DNA from: Oxyruncus cristatus
Lineage: Eukaryota > Chordata > Aves > Passeriformes > Cotingidae
Assembly: GCA_013399855.1 (NCBI GenBank)
Contig: VXAY01006827.1
Coordinates: 1,318,210 to 1,382,209 of the forward strand
DNA: 64,000 nt
Direction of reading: 5' to 3'
Program-made: the position numbers and the translations under genes
Shown here: piece after piece, positions 26,149 through 38,754 of the stretch
Layout of the letters: each line of letters starts with the position of its first letter
How positions within the stretch are numbered: the first letter of the stretch is position 1
The notes under the pieces: model-generated
What the model was told of the DNA's origin: nothing
What the model saw: only the letters and a program-made list of their open reading frames with translations
The model's database searches: none

Positions 26149-27105
26149 TCATCACAGAGTATTCTGATTTGGAAGGGACTTACAAGGATCATCAAAGTGC
26201 AACTCCTGGCCCTGCACAGGACAGCCCCAAGAGTCACACCCCTGCCCGAGAGTGTTGTCCAAATGCTCTTGAACTCAGACACACCTGGTGCTGCAACCAC
26301 TTCCCTGGCGTGGCTGTTCCAGCACCCAACCACCCTCTGGATGAAGAACTTCTTCCTAATATCCAACCTAAATCTCCCCTGACACAACTTCATGCCATTT
26401 CCTCGGATCCTGTCACTGGTCACCACAGAGAAGAGGTCAGTGCCTGCCCCTCCTCTGCTCCTCACAAGGAAGTTGGAACTGCAATGAGGTCTCCTCTCAG
26501 TCACCAAGTGCCCTGAGCCACTCCTCATACGGCCTCCCCTCAAGGCCCTTCATCATCTTTGCTGCCCTCCTTTGGACACTCTAGATGTAATAGCTTAATA
26601 TCTTTCTTACATTGTGGTGCCCCAAACTCCCACAATATTCCAGGTGAGGCTGCCCCAGTGCAGAGCAGAGCGGAACAACCCCCTCCTTCAACCAGCTGGC
26701 GATGCTTTGTCTGATGCCCCCCAGGACACGGTTGGCCCTCCTGGCTGCCAGGGCACTGCTGACTCACGTTCAACTTGCTGTTGACCAGGACCCCCAGGTC
26801 CCTTCCTGCAGTTGCTCTCCAGGACTGCCCCACCCCAGGTGCAGAATCGAGCACTTGTCTTCGTCAAACTTCACACAGTTGGTGATTGTCCAGCCCTTTG
26901 TCAAGGTCTCTCTTCAGGGCTTCTCTGCCTCGAAGGGAGAGAGCTCCTCCCAATTCAGTACCAGCGACAAACTTACTTAATATCCCTTCCAGTCCTGTGT
27001 CCAAGACATTTATGAAGATTTTGAAGAGCACAGGGTCTAAGATGGAGCCCTCTGGAACCCCACTAGTGACCAGTTGTCAGCCTGATGTCACCCCATTCAC
27101 TACAG
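26149..27105 (-). mobile_element. CR1 LINE fragment, longest copy (about 960 bp)
   Basis: A minus-strand CR1 covering the ORF2 C-terminal coding part and the 3' end, which decays near 26149. The minus frame below 26543 contains a typical ORF2 C-terminus (GNGMKLCQGRFRLDIRKKFF, then QRVVGCWN). A different frame (26854-26540) covers the adjacent upstream segment (DLGVLVNSKLNVSQQC). The ORF is therefore broken by frameshifts and the element is dead. Nucleotide phrases such as caggacacggttggccctcc and gaccaggacccccaggtccc are characteristic of bird CR1. The 5' truncation lies near 27105. Confidence 0.94.
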
Positions 27106-30100
27106 CCCATGGAAATAACCAGACTTCTGTCCTTGCAGGAACCTCCGAAGAAATACTCTCTGGGTATCTATCTCCAGGGCCGCCTCCTCTGGAAATTTCT
27201 CCGGGTGTCAGTAATTGATAATTTGCTCCTGGAACACCCACACGCTGCTTTGTGAGTTTGAACACAAGTTTCCAAAAAAAGTCCATGGGCAATGTATGTG
27301 AGGGTGTGAGCTACACGAGTACCCAACACATTCCAGTGACTCAAGCCAGAGTGAAAATTTCAGAGGTAAGAAGGAAGAGGAGACAAAGTGGAAGGCAGAA
27401 AAACACAGAATAGCTTGTTTTACCCAGATGTTTATGCAAGCGGAAGGCTGCACATGAAAACAAATATATTCAGAATTTATCAGGGGCATGGAGATATGCC
27501 ATTAGCTTGGTAAAGCGTGACTTTTTTGGCCCATGAGCACAGCACAGCACTTGCAGTGCCATGAAGGCAACTTCTTAGTGATGTAGCACACCCATGACTG
27601 TAAGACATATTTTTTCTGTTTAGGTTCTTATGCTATTTCTTTAATACCCAAAAATACCCTAGAAGGACATGAAAATGTCCTCCTGCTTATCCAGAAATAT
27701 AGACTGTCCACGTAAAGCACTTTGCTCTCATTAAAAAAGCGCCACATCTTTTTCTCAACATCTGATTCATTGCTTTTCACCTGATTTGTCTCGAGTTAAT
27801 ACCAGCCAAGTCTAAAGGCTAAACACAAGCCTGAAAGATGAAGGTGTGTTTGTAACAGAGGAGTGAGAAACTATTGGACAAAAGGCATCTTCATCTTTTC
27901 AAGTGTAAGAGATTTGAATGTGTTTGTTTTCAGCATAAAACGTCATGTTCCTTCCATGGTGACCCAACCCTTCCCTCCATCAAAAACATCACTGAGTTGT
28001 CAAAAGGATGCTGTCCTTTGCATGAACAATGCTCGTAGTGTGAAGCATGTTTACCACTGTGGAAAGGAAAAAAAAGAAATAAATTATTTCGATATGCAAC
28101 ATACAGAGCTGGTCTTCTCTAAATAAATGGACCCATTTGTCCATGTACGTCCATCTTCAGTTCTCAACGTTTATTTTCAAGTAAGGCCAACTCAAAAGTT
28201 CTAAAAGGGTCTAAAGAGGAAGACTTCAGTGCAGGCTACAAACAGATGACAGACGATGTACGGGGAGGGGGAGAAGAGAACAGATAATGGCCCTTTGGTT
28301 TGTTGATATTTAATGAGGCATCTGAAGACTTCATCCAGTGTGTGCACAATTGATTCTCTCGGTAAATCTATTAAACCCCTTGACAGCATCTTGTTTGAAG
28401 CCGAGATTGCCACGTGATTCACTAGTCCAAAGGGGAAAAAAACATCAGAAAGAAGCAGCAGTGTCCTCGTGCACCCCGGAGCCCCGTGTCGCGTCACCAG
28501 CGCGCGATACCATTGGCACAGACTGACGTACAGTTTTAATTGACAGCGGTTTGCACATCTCCACTGCAACCACAGCTCACTTAAAATGCAAATGTGTTCA
28601 CTTTTAAGCTGCCCTCTGCCCAATTCTAATCAAGTCTCCAGGGTAATAAGCCTCGGCTGTGTTCATGTGTACCTCAACCAGCAAAGCTGATTCTCAGTAT
28701 AATCATCATCATGAACAAAATTTAAACAGCTTAGCTACATAAATGCACCCACATAAAGCTCATTATTTCAAATATATTAGAAGATTCAGGTGCCAAGTAA
28801 TTCCTCTATATTCCATCCTTGTTTTTAAAGCCCTGCTTTGATATTGCAGTTCGCTAAATCCACAGAAGTAGTACAGGCAAGGAGTTTCACACACGGTTTC
28901 AAATGAAGATTTCATACACTGCTTCCAAGAAAAAAACCCACCAAACCACACAGAACCCTAAGAACACAATCTATTCACAGTTTCCCAGAAAAATAAGCTG
29001 TGCCACAGAGAAAGAACAACATGCTGTTTCCATAACACAGCACCGGTCTCAACACAAATAACATAAAGCAACAGCACATGGAGACACCTTGTGAACCTGA
29101 ACCTTCCCCAGGACAGCCTCCAAACCTTCATGTGGTCATGGGCAGCTTTGACCCGGGACAGTTTGTGGTCCTTTGCTATGCTGCACAACTCCAATAAAGA
29201 CAAAAACCACTCAGCAGCTCTGCTGAAAAAAAGCAAGGAGCCAAGTTTGAGAATGAGGAGGAAGTCAAGGGAACGAAAAGATGGAGGAAAGAGGCAGAAC
29301 CCTGAGGGCACGGGGAAAGACGGGAAAAAGAGGAGAGGTAGAAGAAATGAAACAGAACCAGCAGAGAAAGGCAAGGGAGAAACAGCAAGACTCACATCAG
29401 CAAGGCATACACTGCTGCTGCTCAGAGGTGATCTGCACCTCAGGACCTGCTGGACTCCAAGCCTGCAGCAGGACTCAGACAACTCTGCTGGACTCTCCCA
29501 CTCCTACTGACTGTTCTCAAGCAGTCCCTGATGTGGCACCTACTCTGGAAATAGTCAGCTGTCTACCAGCGAACTCATCATAACTGATGCCCGGGCAACC
29601 TTCAAGAGGTGGCCTATCAGTTAGAAAAGCAATATCTCAAAAGCAAATCCCCCATCTTGGCTTGCCACATCTTGGACAGATGTTCCAAGGAAAACAACCT
29701 GTCTCCCCTGTCAAAGTTGACAAGTTCTTCCTTGGCCAAACACAGCTCAGTGCTAATTGCTCTATAACGTCTTTCCTGCCCAGCTTTCCAGTCTTACAAA
29801 ATATTTATTCAAAGAAAATATTCCCTTTATTCAAAGAAAAAAAAGGAAGCACCCACCCAGGGTGCACTTCAGTGGCAGCTGGGTAGGCTCTGGTTGCCAA
29901 AATCACAGGTGCATTACATCTATCCTACTACACCAGCATAAATCAGATTTTTCTGCACGATTGCCTATACCTTTAGAGAAGCCTGAGATTCACCTTATTG
30001 GTAAGAGTGCATACAATATAACCAAATTATTGCATTTCACTAGGTATAAAATGCTATTGCTTCACAACTGAAAATCTGGAAAAGGCAAAGGAAAGGATGA

Positions 30101-33100
30101 GGCTGGATAACACACAGACTGCCACGGAGTACAAGTCCCTGGGGAAACCACTTCAGACAAAAGGCAGCCTATGACTTAGGTTCTAACAACGGTGAAAGGA
30201 AAGAGAAGCACTAAAAGCCATTTTCCAGATTTTGGATGGGGAGTTATTAATAATCTGTTCCAATACATGTCCACCTCAGAATTTCTGTGGCTGGAGGAAT
30301 CCCACTAATATTTTCTCCAGCGGCTTACGGATATCATGAGTGTTCTGCCTTCATAGTGCACGGAACCCTTAAATAAACTTATCTGCGCACAGGTAAATGT
30401 TCTTGTGTGCACACAGGAGGTCTGAGCCCACATTTTTCCAGGTGACCACTCACTGTGTGTTGCCCGTTTTTTTCCAATGCTTAATCTGAGTCAGCTGGGG
30501 TCTGGTTGGCAGAAGGACTGATGTCTGTCACCGCTGTGGGTGCACAGTCAGAGGTGTACACTCATTCTGGGAACTTACACTGGTGACACTCATTCTTGGA
30601 ACTCGGGCTGAGGGTTTCTCAAGCTGAGCACGAGAATTAGTGGAAATCCTGTGTATCAGTTCTCTGCCTCCAGATTGTATCCTGGAAATGGGAATTATAA
30701 TAGCATCATAACCGATTATAAGTATTTACTTACGAGTGTTTTATGGCAGTAATAGGGGTTCTGTAGGAGCCTCCAAAACAATAACTACCATTAAAATAAA
30801 CCACGGTGGAATTAATAATTTTGTATTCAATGCACACTGAAAACAAATGTTAAATAAAGACAGAATGAATGAAGAAGACAAATTACTTAACAGCACCCTT
30901 TCAACAAACCCCTTATTATTCTGGGCAGTGAATGAAACAGAGGCAGTGTGGGAGAGAAAACAAACACACAACCAGAGCCAAGCAAAGGGCACAGAAGAAA
31001 GGAGCGAGCAGAGGAGCTGCGCTCAGGCAGGGAATGGTGCCAAATGGGGAAGGCGGTGAGACAGCAAAGGGAAAGCCCTGGTGACAACTCCCTGCCTGAA
31101 GGAGAAAGCTCTGTCCTCCAAGCAAGTTATTGGACCCTGCTGTCACTTCTTAGGATGGGAGATCACCAGCCAGGCTGACCCAGAGCACAACAAGCACTTG
31201 AAGTCATGTGCAAGTTCCTGGCTGACAGCAAATCTCACACATCCCGTTTGCACACAAAAGTACTTGCCATCCCCAGCCCTCTGGCCAGGGGCTCTGCATG
31301 CTGCCCTGAGAGAAAAGCATGAGCTGAAATCTCTCTCCTAAGACCCAGAAGAGTTTGTAGAGAGCTCTACAAGCTCTCATGAAAACAGGGGGTGCAAGAG
31401 ATGCGCAAAAAGGGGCAGAAGGAACGCTGAGTCGCAGGCTTGGAGTGCAGCATCACACCTCTGACAGCCCCTTCCAAAAATCCTCTTCCAAAGAGCAATG
31501 CCCGAGAGAGGCAACATCCAATACTCTTTGAAAGAAACAGAGAAAAAGCTGATGGTTTAGAATAAAATACAAACATCTGGTAAGTGCAGGTTTTTTAACA
31601 GGTAGCTTCTGCACAAAGCCAACATCCCCCAGGAAACCCAAAGGCCACAGGGATGTGACAGCACCATCCAACACAAAAGTCCCTCAAACTAAGCTCTCCT
31701 CCAGCAGCTCTGGAGAACAGTCTCCTTCAGAGGTGAGTCCTTTTGATCTCCAGGCTCTGTGCCTGGAAAAACAAGCCTCTCTTCTCCACTGCCCTCTTCC
31801 CTGGAGAGAAGCTTCAAGCCCTTGAAACTGATCCATTTGTCCATCATCTTTCAAATCCCTGCTCTCAGCTGCAGGGATTGTCTTTCTTCTGTTTCTCCTG
31901 CCTTAGCATCCACTGAGCTTGACTTGGTTTGCTTATAAAGGAAAGTTATGAACCAAAGTGGCTTGGTCACGCATCATATCCAGAACGTGATTATCCCTCA
32001 GTGCTCTTGGATCTCAGGTTATCTGTGCTGCTAACTGTCATGCAAAGCATTTGGTGTCCTTAAACCTGCAAGTAATTCTGCTTTTAATGCTTGTTTCATT
32101 TGACTCTAAAAAAGAAACGCACATTTCAAGAGGTTTACTTTATAATTTCATTTATAACTTGCATTAATTTGACCCCAGGAGTTTTGATTTAATGAAAATA
32201 CAGGTGTCTCACCCAGCAGCCTGCACTTCTTTGGCTGACAGTTTAATGACACGCGCTCAACTACACTTCCCACAATATAAATGGAGGTGCTGCATTTCTC
32301 TTCTGCTTTTGCTTTCCAGAAAATGAAGGCTGAGACACTTTGCCTCCTCTGCCCTGAGCTGAACAAAGCGACGAGGTTTTATCCATACCACTCAGTTGAG
32401 AAGAGCAGTTGTCAAGCCATCATTAATCACTCTGCAGTTTAGACAGAGGGTGGAATCTGGGCTCCTAGAGCTGACCTAGTAATGCTTGCTTTCCTTCGGA
32501 GTCCACACAAATAGATTCTTTGACGGAATAGTCCAAAGCAGACGCCTAAACCAAACCAGGTTTATTGTTCCCTCAAACAGCCTGGATTTCTCCATGTCCT
32601 ATCTGGTGAGCTCTGGGTGACCAGCTAATTGCTCAGCTTGAGTCTTCAGTGAGAAGGAGCACGTGAATCCAACACCTGTTTTTCACGTTCCCACAGCGGT
32701 ACATATCACAAAAGCCAATTTTGTCAAGTGTTGTGTTTGTTCTCATCGTATAATCAAGGTATTTGTAGGCAGGAACAGGTTCCAGTCTAATTAACTTTGA
32801 TCAGACTTGAGCTTTCTCCCAGACAGTTGCACTTCATAGCTGTCTCCGAGCATCATGGTGATATTTACTGGGAAAAGCAAGCGCTCCATTTCCATAAAAG
32901 CAGGCAGTCTAAAATTAGCTGCAGATAACTCAGAATGACTGCTTAGAGCAGAAATGTAATTTTCTGAAAGGGGTTATTGGTTGTGACCACGATGCACTGC
33001 ACTCATGATCTGTCATACCTCATTACTTCAGAGCAAGTAAGTCACGCCAGTGTAACTGGCTCTAACTGGATATGTTAGACTCTCCTCAATGCCGAGCTCT

Positions 33101-36100
33101 TTTAAGATGCTGCCTTCTAGGCTGAAGTCTTCTAAAAAAAAAAAAGCAATTATCAAACTAATTTTCTCAAGTCCTGTGGCATATTTACAGGTTAAATGGA
33201 ATGAAATTTTTTAATAGTTCTTAAAGCGGAGCTTCACTTTTGAGGACAATTCAACAGAAATGGACTCAATTGACTGAAAAGTTTATTGCCTGTAAGCATT
33301 CAAATACCACTTCAGAGGCTTAAAAAAATCTGGATATTATAGCAGCTTTGAATGTTCAACCAAGATTCAGAAGCTGACAGAGAATTCATTCTAATTCCAG
33401 TAGTAATTTGTGAATATCTCATTTGGTTAGGCCACTGCAAATTAAATACAGAGCAAACACATCCCTCATTTGCATTGGTGGAGCTTGGCCATATTTGAAC
33501 ACGAGGAAACTTTATTCTTTTCATCTTGTATCTGCCTATCTAACTGCACCTAATGCAGTCTGGGAACTCAAATTACACTGCCACAATCTTCACTACGTCT
33601 CCACGGATGCAATTTATTACAATTCCAGCATTAGGAATGTGACAATGCACATTAGGAGGACTCATTCTCAGCACATACATCCTTTGGTTGTGCAGGATCA
33701 GGGTAAAAAGCACTAGAAAGTTATTTTTGTATAAAAGCCAAGAGATTTTATACCCTCCTCATGACTTAAAAGAAAAAAAAAAGAAAACCTAACTGAAAAT
33801 TGGCATCAAGTATGGCTACTTTTAAAATTGGGACTATATCTCAAGCATTTATTAACCAAATTAAGCATATGCAATTTAAATTATGCTTTGTCTTATTAAC
33901 ATACTAATGAATATACATCAGTGAGTTGAACTAAAAATATATTGAAGATTTGCATGTCTGATTATCTTTCTGGAGTTTTGCAACTGATAATTTGAAAGGA
34001 GAACAGAAAAAAAACCCCTCTTTGTCAAGGTCTATGCAAAATTACAGCTTCGAGAGGTTTATTAATCAAAGGATTGTTTTGTATCTTTTGTAAGTCCACA
34101 AAGAGACTAAGGATCTCTCTCTAAATGAAGAGGATTTGCTCTTGGAATTATGTTCAAAGTAGTAATTTCCTCAAGTGGTATGTAGGACAACGATGTCTTA
34201 AGCCAAAGCACTTGCAAGTGACCTCCTCCCAACCAGCTCCTCTCTGAGAAAAGCAGGGAAATTTATGCTTCACCACACTACCTCAGTAAGTATTTGCAAA
34301 ACAAGCAAAAAGAAAAAAAAAACCAGAACAGATGCACGCAAGGAAACAGACAAAGATATTTGAGGATGAAATTGTTGACAGCAACCAACTTCTTGTAACC
34401 ACTGAATGAAAAAAAAATAAAAAAATCAACCAACCAAACAATAACCCAGTTTATTTGTTAAAGCTGTAAGTCAGGACTCTCTTGCTGTTCCCAGACTTAG
34501 AGCATCACTCCAGGCAACTCAGCCAGGCTGTGGTTCAGCTTGCCATACTTCCAACCTAGCACTAGACAAAATAATCAGACAAGTAATAGGACCAGTATTT
34601 CAATCATGTTTCTCCTTAGCGCTGTCACAAATGTATATAGCTGAGGAATTTGCAAGAAACAAAGAATAACAACACTGTTAAAATACCAAGATTACCCTGT
34701 TCTTGCAATCTTAGCAGGTTCCCACCTCCAGATAGCATTTTAAATCATTTTCATATCAGATACCTTTTCCACACTTCTTCAAATGAAGTCTACAATACAA
34801 AACTCATCCAACAGCCGTGGTTCTCATTTTCTATTCCTCCTCCATTCTTTAAAGACAAACTGGCACTTCAGAGAAGTTATCCTCAGTGCTCAAGGAAAGC
34901 TGCCTCGTTTCTGTTCAACAGATCACTGGCAAGGATTTAAAATGGTTGATCTTTGAACACATATGCTTAAATGAGCATTTTTTTTCAAGGCAAGGCAGAG
35001 TTCTCAATTTCTTTTGCTCAATTTTTCCCCTGCCCTGTCCCTTCAACAAACGGATCCACACCAAAAAATAATTTGGGCAAAAAAACAAAAGGGTGGGGAG
35101 GGAACAAAGAAATTTCATTTGGACTCAGTCAACCACTTTCAGTTCCATAAACCTGTCACTGCTGGGGCAGCACAACGGTGAGAACAAACAGCAAAGGTGG
35201 GGAACTTTTCAAGTCCTTCTCACAGCAAGACCTGAAACCTAAACCAAGCATCTCAGTCCCACATGTGATTTTCTGTGGCAGTTCTATTTACTGCCTTTCT
35301 TTTAGTCTGTGTTTTTAACAACATGAAGCCAGAATACTAAGGCACCATTTAAGGTAAGTGAGCCTGCAAATGGAGATGAAATGTCTGAGCTTCTTCAGCG
35401 CAAATTCCCACCAGTCATCTGCCGAAAACCTGACCAATAAAACATGGAAGTTGGTACCTGCAAAAAAAAAGCCTTGTTTCCTACAGTCTTAATTCATTCC
35501 CTTGGGAAGGGGCATGAGCCTCTTCCAAAATTTCTTTGCTGGCATCTAGAATTCCCTAGGTAGCACTGTTAGTAGTACAAAGCAGCAAGAGGAACTGCAG
35601 CACGAGTGGGAGTTTGCTTCTATCCAAACACGGACTAGTATTCCAAGCACTTCACATGTTGATTAACTACATTTCTGTACAGGGAGCTCACAGTGTCTCA
35701 GCATTAGTGCTCAGCTACCAATTTCCAAGGACAGCTTTGTACACCAGCAAATTCCAGCCTGTACAATCACTCAGTCAGAGATTTTGTATATGCAACGATA
35801 AGAAGAAAAGGAAAGGAAAAAAAGGTAAGTTTATCTTTTTTTCATTTTTTTAGCTAGGATGAGACACAGGAGTAGAGGCACAAGAAGGATGGAAAGTCAC
35901 AGTTTGCTAGAAGTTAGAACAGAAATATCTGCTCAATGAAAAGATTACACAGAGTACTACCCACAAATTGCATTCTCCCTTTGCTCATGTCTTCTGCTAC
36001 CTGATGTTTTCACAGAACTGTTCACCATGTGGGAATGCAATTCATGACGGAAGGTGGAAAAACAAAGCTGCTGGCAGATAACACACACACCGATCAGCAG

Positions 36101-38155
36101 AAGTGACACAGGTTCATTATTCTCTCAAAAAGCTAATACATGTTGAGAAACATGTCGAGTTTAATGGTACAGTTTGCAGTGGTTTTGCTTTGCCACTGTG
36201 GACTGTGTTGTTTCTTCTGTTGCATCAGTTCTTGCACAGCCAAAGCTGGAGTCCAGCTTTTATGAAAAGTATATATCTATGTGTGTGTGTGTATTTAAGA
36301 CAGAATAAAGAGAATCCAAAGGATTAAGAAGCAAAGAAGAGTGTAAGTTACAAATGCTTCTCCCCAGTTAATGTGCCAGCTTTCCAACTTTGTGTCTTCT
36401 GATACCTTCTCCTGCAACAGCTCTTCTCAATCAAAATAAATCGAGAACCTGTTCCTATATACACCCCGGAATGCTAATACTCAGGGGTCTCAAAAGAGAC
36501 CACGACAAACCTGAAATGATCTCCAAAGCATTTTTCAGCAGCAACATGGCATAGTGTCAAGGAGGGGAAGCCTGGCCAACTGGCAGAACAACAATTTTAA
36601 ATGTATTTGGCCAGGCTAGGCCTGTAAAAACAAGATGCTTTGTCAGCCAATGCGGCGGGCACTTACGTTCATAACAACCCCTTTTTTTCCCCGAGTTTTC
36701 TAAGAACAAATTACCTGCTAATGTTGATACCCAAGTCCTCTGAAGAACACAGATGGACAACACCACCAGGGCTAAGAGGCAAAGAGGCTTTGATTTGCGG
36801 TACAAAGACTCTCCAGCAAAGAAATTTCCTGCTTTTAATATGTTTTTTGAAAATCATGAAAAACGTTTCACTTTTGTTAAAAAGATGCCATTAGAGGTTA
36901 CAATTTTCAGTCCTTCAACTATGCTTCTCTTCTTTGAAGGCCTCCTAGGTTAAACATTTTTCACAAAATATATTTATCCCAAGAGGAATTAGTTTAGAAA
37001 ACAGAACACATTCACTTCCACACCCAAACTACATGCTGCTTGTTAGTCCTTGACAGCTGCCAACACGGCAGCAAACAGACCCAATCTTTGCATTGCAAAG
37101 TTGCTTTCTAATGAGCCAGGAAGTGATCACATCGGTCCCCTCTGCCTCCTGCCCCAGGCTTGGCACTAGTAAAATGAGGAATGGTAGTATTTTTTAATCC
37201 ACCTTATCCTTTTCAGCTTTATCTCACCTTCTGCAAATCTCCAAAGACCTTCCACTGCACACATTAAAGCTCCATCTTTGCAAGCCTTACGCTACATTTT
37301 ACTTCAACTGAAGACTAGTTTTGCTGCATGGTCATGCAGCCAAATGGTGCCAGCCTGCACGTGGCATTTTGTGCAAATGCAATGCTTTCATTTGCATGTT
37401 TGCTGTCTCCACACAGCTCCAAGTCCACAGTGGTAGAGAACTGCCCACCAGACAGTGTGATCACCCGTGATTATTTACACAACAGCAGCAGCACAAGGGT
37501 CACACAGAAACTGCTCTGCCAACCTGCATCAAACAGAACAATTCCTTTGGTGATGTGGGATATGTAATTTAGGGTCTAAGAATTACCCAGTGAATGCAAA
37601 GTGCTGAAGAAGCAGAAGAAGCTCACAACCATCCTCTAAGCTCATCAGTGACACAGGAACTTGCTTTTTAGAGAACAGAGCCAGAGCTGTGGAGGTTTGG
37701 GATGTCATCAGCCACCCCTGCATGCAGCATCTGCAAGGTGTTTTTAAATGCTGCCAGTTTTTTGCCCCACAATATTCAGTATCACAGTTCCCAAAAAAAG
37801 GCTCTCTCTCTGCTGAAACCAAACTCCCCGTCTCCTGACACACAAGTTCATGCATTCACACCGAAATAAAGCACAAAGTACAACAGCCACAGAAACACTC
37901 ACCCAGCTCCATCTTCCACGTGAGGTTCAGTGAACAGAGATGGAACTGAAACACACACAGCGACTGGACTAAACCAGGAGTGTGAAACCATCCATTTCAG
38001 CTTAAATGCTCAGGTCTGTTGAGGTGGAGACTCTCACCATATGTCTGACTGCAGTGACTTTAGCCAGCTTGAGTTTTGAAGATCTCCAGCATGCACTTCT
38101 GCAAACTTCCAGGGCAACCCACTCCAGCACCGCTGGAATAGCAAAGGAAAGGTTG
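27106..38155. other. Non-coding stretch, no gene recognised; possible conserved elements
   Basis: About 11 kb without a recognised exon or transposon. A purine-biased patch at about 29200-29400 leaves frames open on both strands (139 aa plus, 174 aa minus), best explained by composition. Parts such as 28300-28640 and 34010-34090 have dense homeodomain/POU/TCF-like words and are discussed in the findings. The rest shows nothing distinctive. Confidence 0.5.
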
Positions 38156-38160
38156 AAAAG
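38156..38160. repeat. Target-site duplication, left copy
   Basis: AAAAG immediately before the TG end of the LTR. The identical right copy is at 38750-38754. Confidence 0.82.
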
Positions 38161-38749
38161 TGCCGTGGTTTGGACCTGTCTCCCTGCCAAATGCCCGAAA
38201 TCACTGTAACAACCCCCTCCCCTCCCTTCTATGAACACAAGAGGAAGGGAGAAGGGAAAACACTACCAAAAAACACCGAAATGACCAAACCAAAGCTGTA
38301 TAAATATATATATATATGTATTTACACCTATATAGAGTTAGAATACTACGTACATAGTAACAGGAACCCCGAACGCCCCCCTCTGAAGGGAAAAGGGAAC
38401 GGGAAAAGGGAAAACAGATATACACAATCAAAACCTGGGAGCAACCAATAAAGAACTAGTAAATGAAAGGTTTACTACTCTCCTTGAGATAGCAGAATCG
38501 TGCCAAATGACCGCCGGCACCCGCTGCCTCCAAAGGCCTACAAGGCCTCACTAGGCCTCGCTCCTCCACACGAGTAGGATTGACAGCAGAGAACTTGCTC
38601 TTGCAGATCCACCAGAAGAGAAGAGAGCGAGAGCCTCCTCTCCCTTCTTATTTATACCCTTGCTTACGTAAAAATCGCATGGAATACTGGGAACATGGCC
38701 TTGGTTACCACTCCGTTATCAAGGAAGGCCTAGAATCAGAACCACTACA
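38161..38749 (-). mobile_element. Solo LTR of an endogenous retrovirus (minus strand)
   Basis: A 589-bp element with TG...CA ends, flanked by identical 5-bp direct repeats AAAAG (38156-38160 and 38750-38754), the expected target-site duplication. On the minus strand it starts TGTAGTGGTTCTG and ends AAACCACGGCA, resembling the termini of common avian ERVL-like LTRs as I remember them. A TATA box (TATAAATA) lies on the minus strand at 38656-38649, with a possible AGTAAA polyadenylation signal at 38476-38471. No gag, pol or env sequence or second LTR adjoins it, so it is a solo LTR left by LTR-LTR recombination. Family assignment (ERVL-like versus another class) is tentative; the boundaries are well supported by the duplication. 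Confidence 0.87.
38649..38656 (-). promoter_or_regulatory. TATA box in the solo LTR
   Basis: TATAAATA on the minus strand, about 95 bp inside the U3 start of the LTR. It could drive minus-strand transcription, the same direction as COMMD1. Activity is not shown. Confidence 0.6.
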
Positions 38750-38754
38750 AAAAG
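38750..38754. repeat. Target-site duplication, right copy
   Basis: AAAAG immediately after the CA end of the LTR. It matches 38156-38160. Confidence 0.82.

Noticed and set aside
25965..26543. A 192-codon gene on the minus strand
   Set aside because: It contains the CR1 ORF2 C-terminus (GRFRLDIRKKFF region) and lies mostly within the CR1 copy; a transposon remnant.
26702..27218. Plus-strand open frames of 67-110 codons
   Set aside because: Antisense to the CR1 copy at 26149-27105 or running out of its edge; not genes.
38170..38451. Open frames around the TATATA region
   Set aside because: They lie inside the solo LTR and have no retroviral protein similarity.
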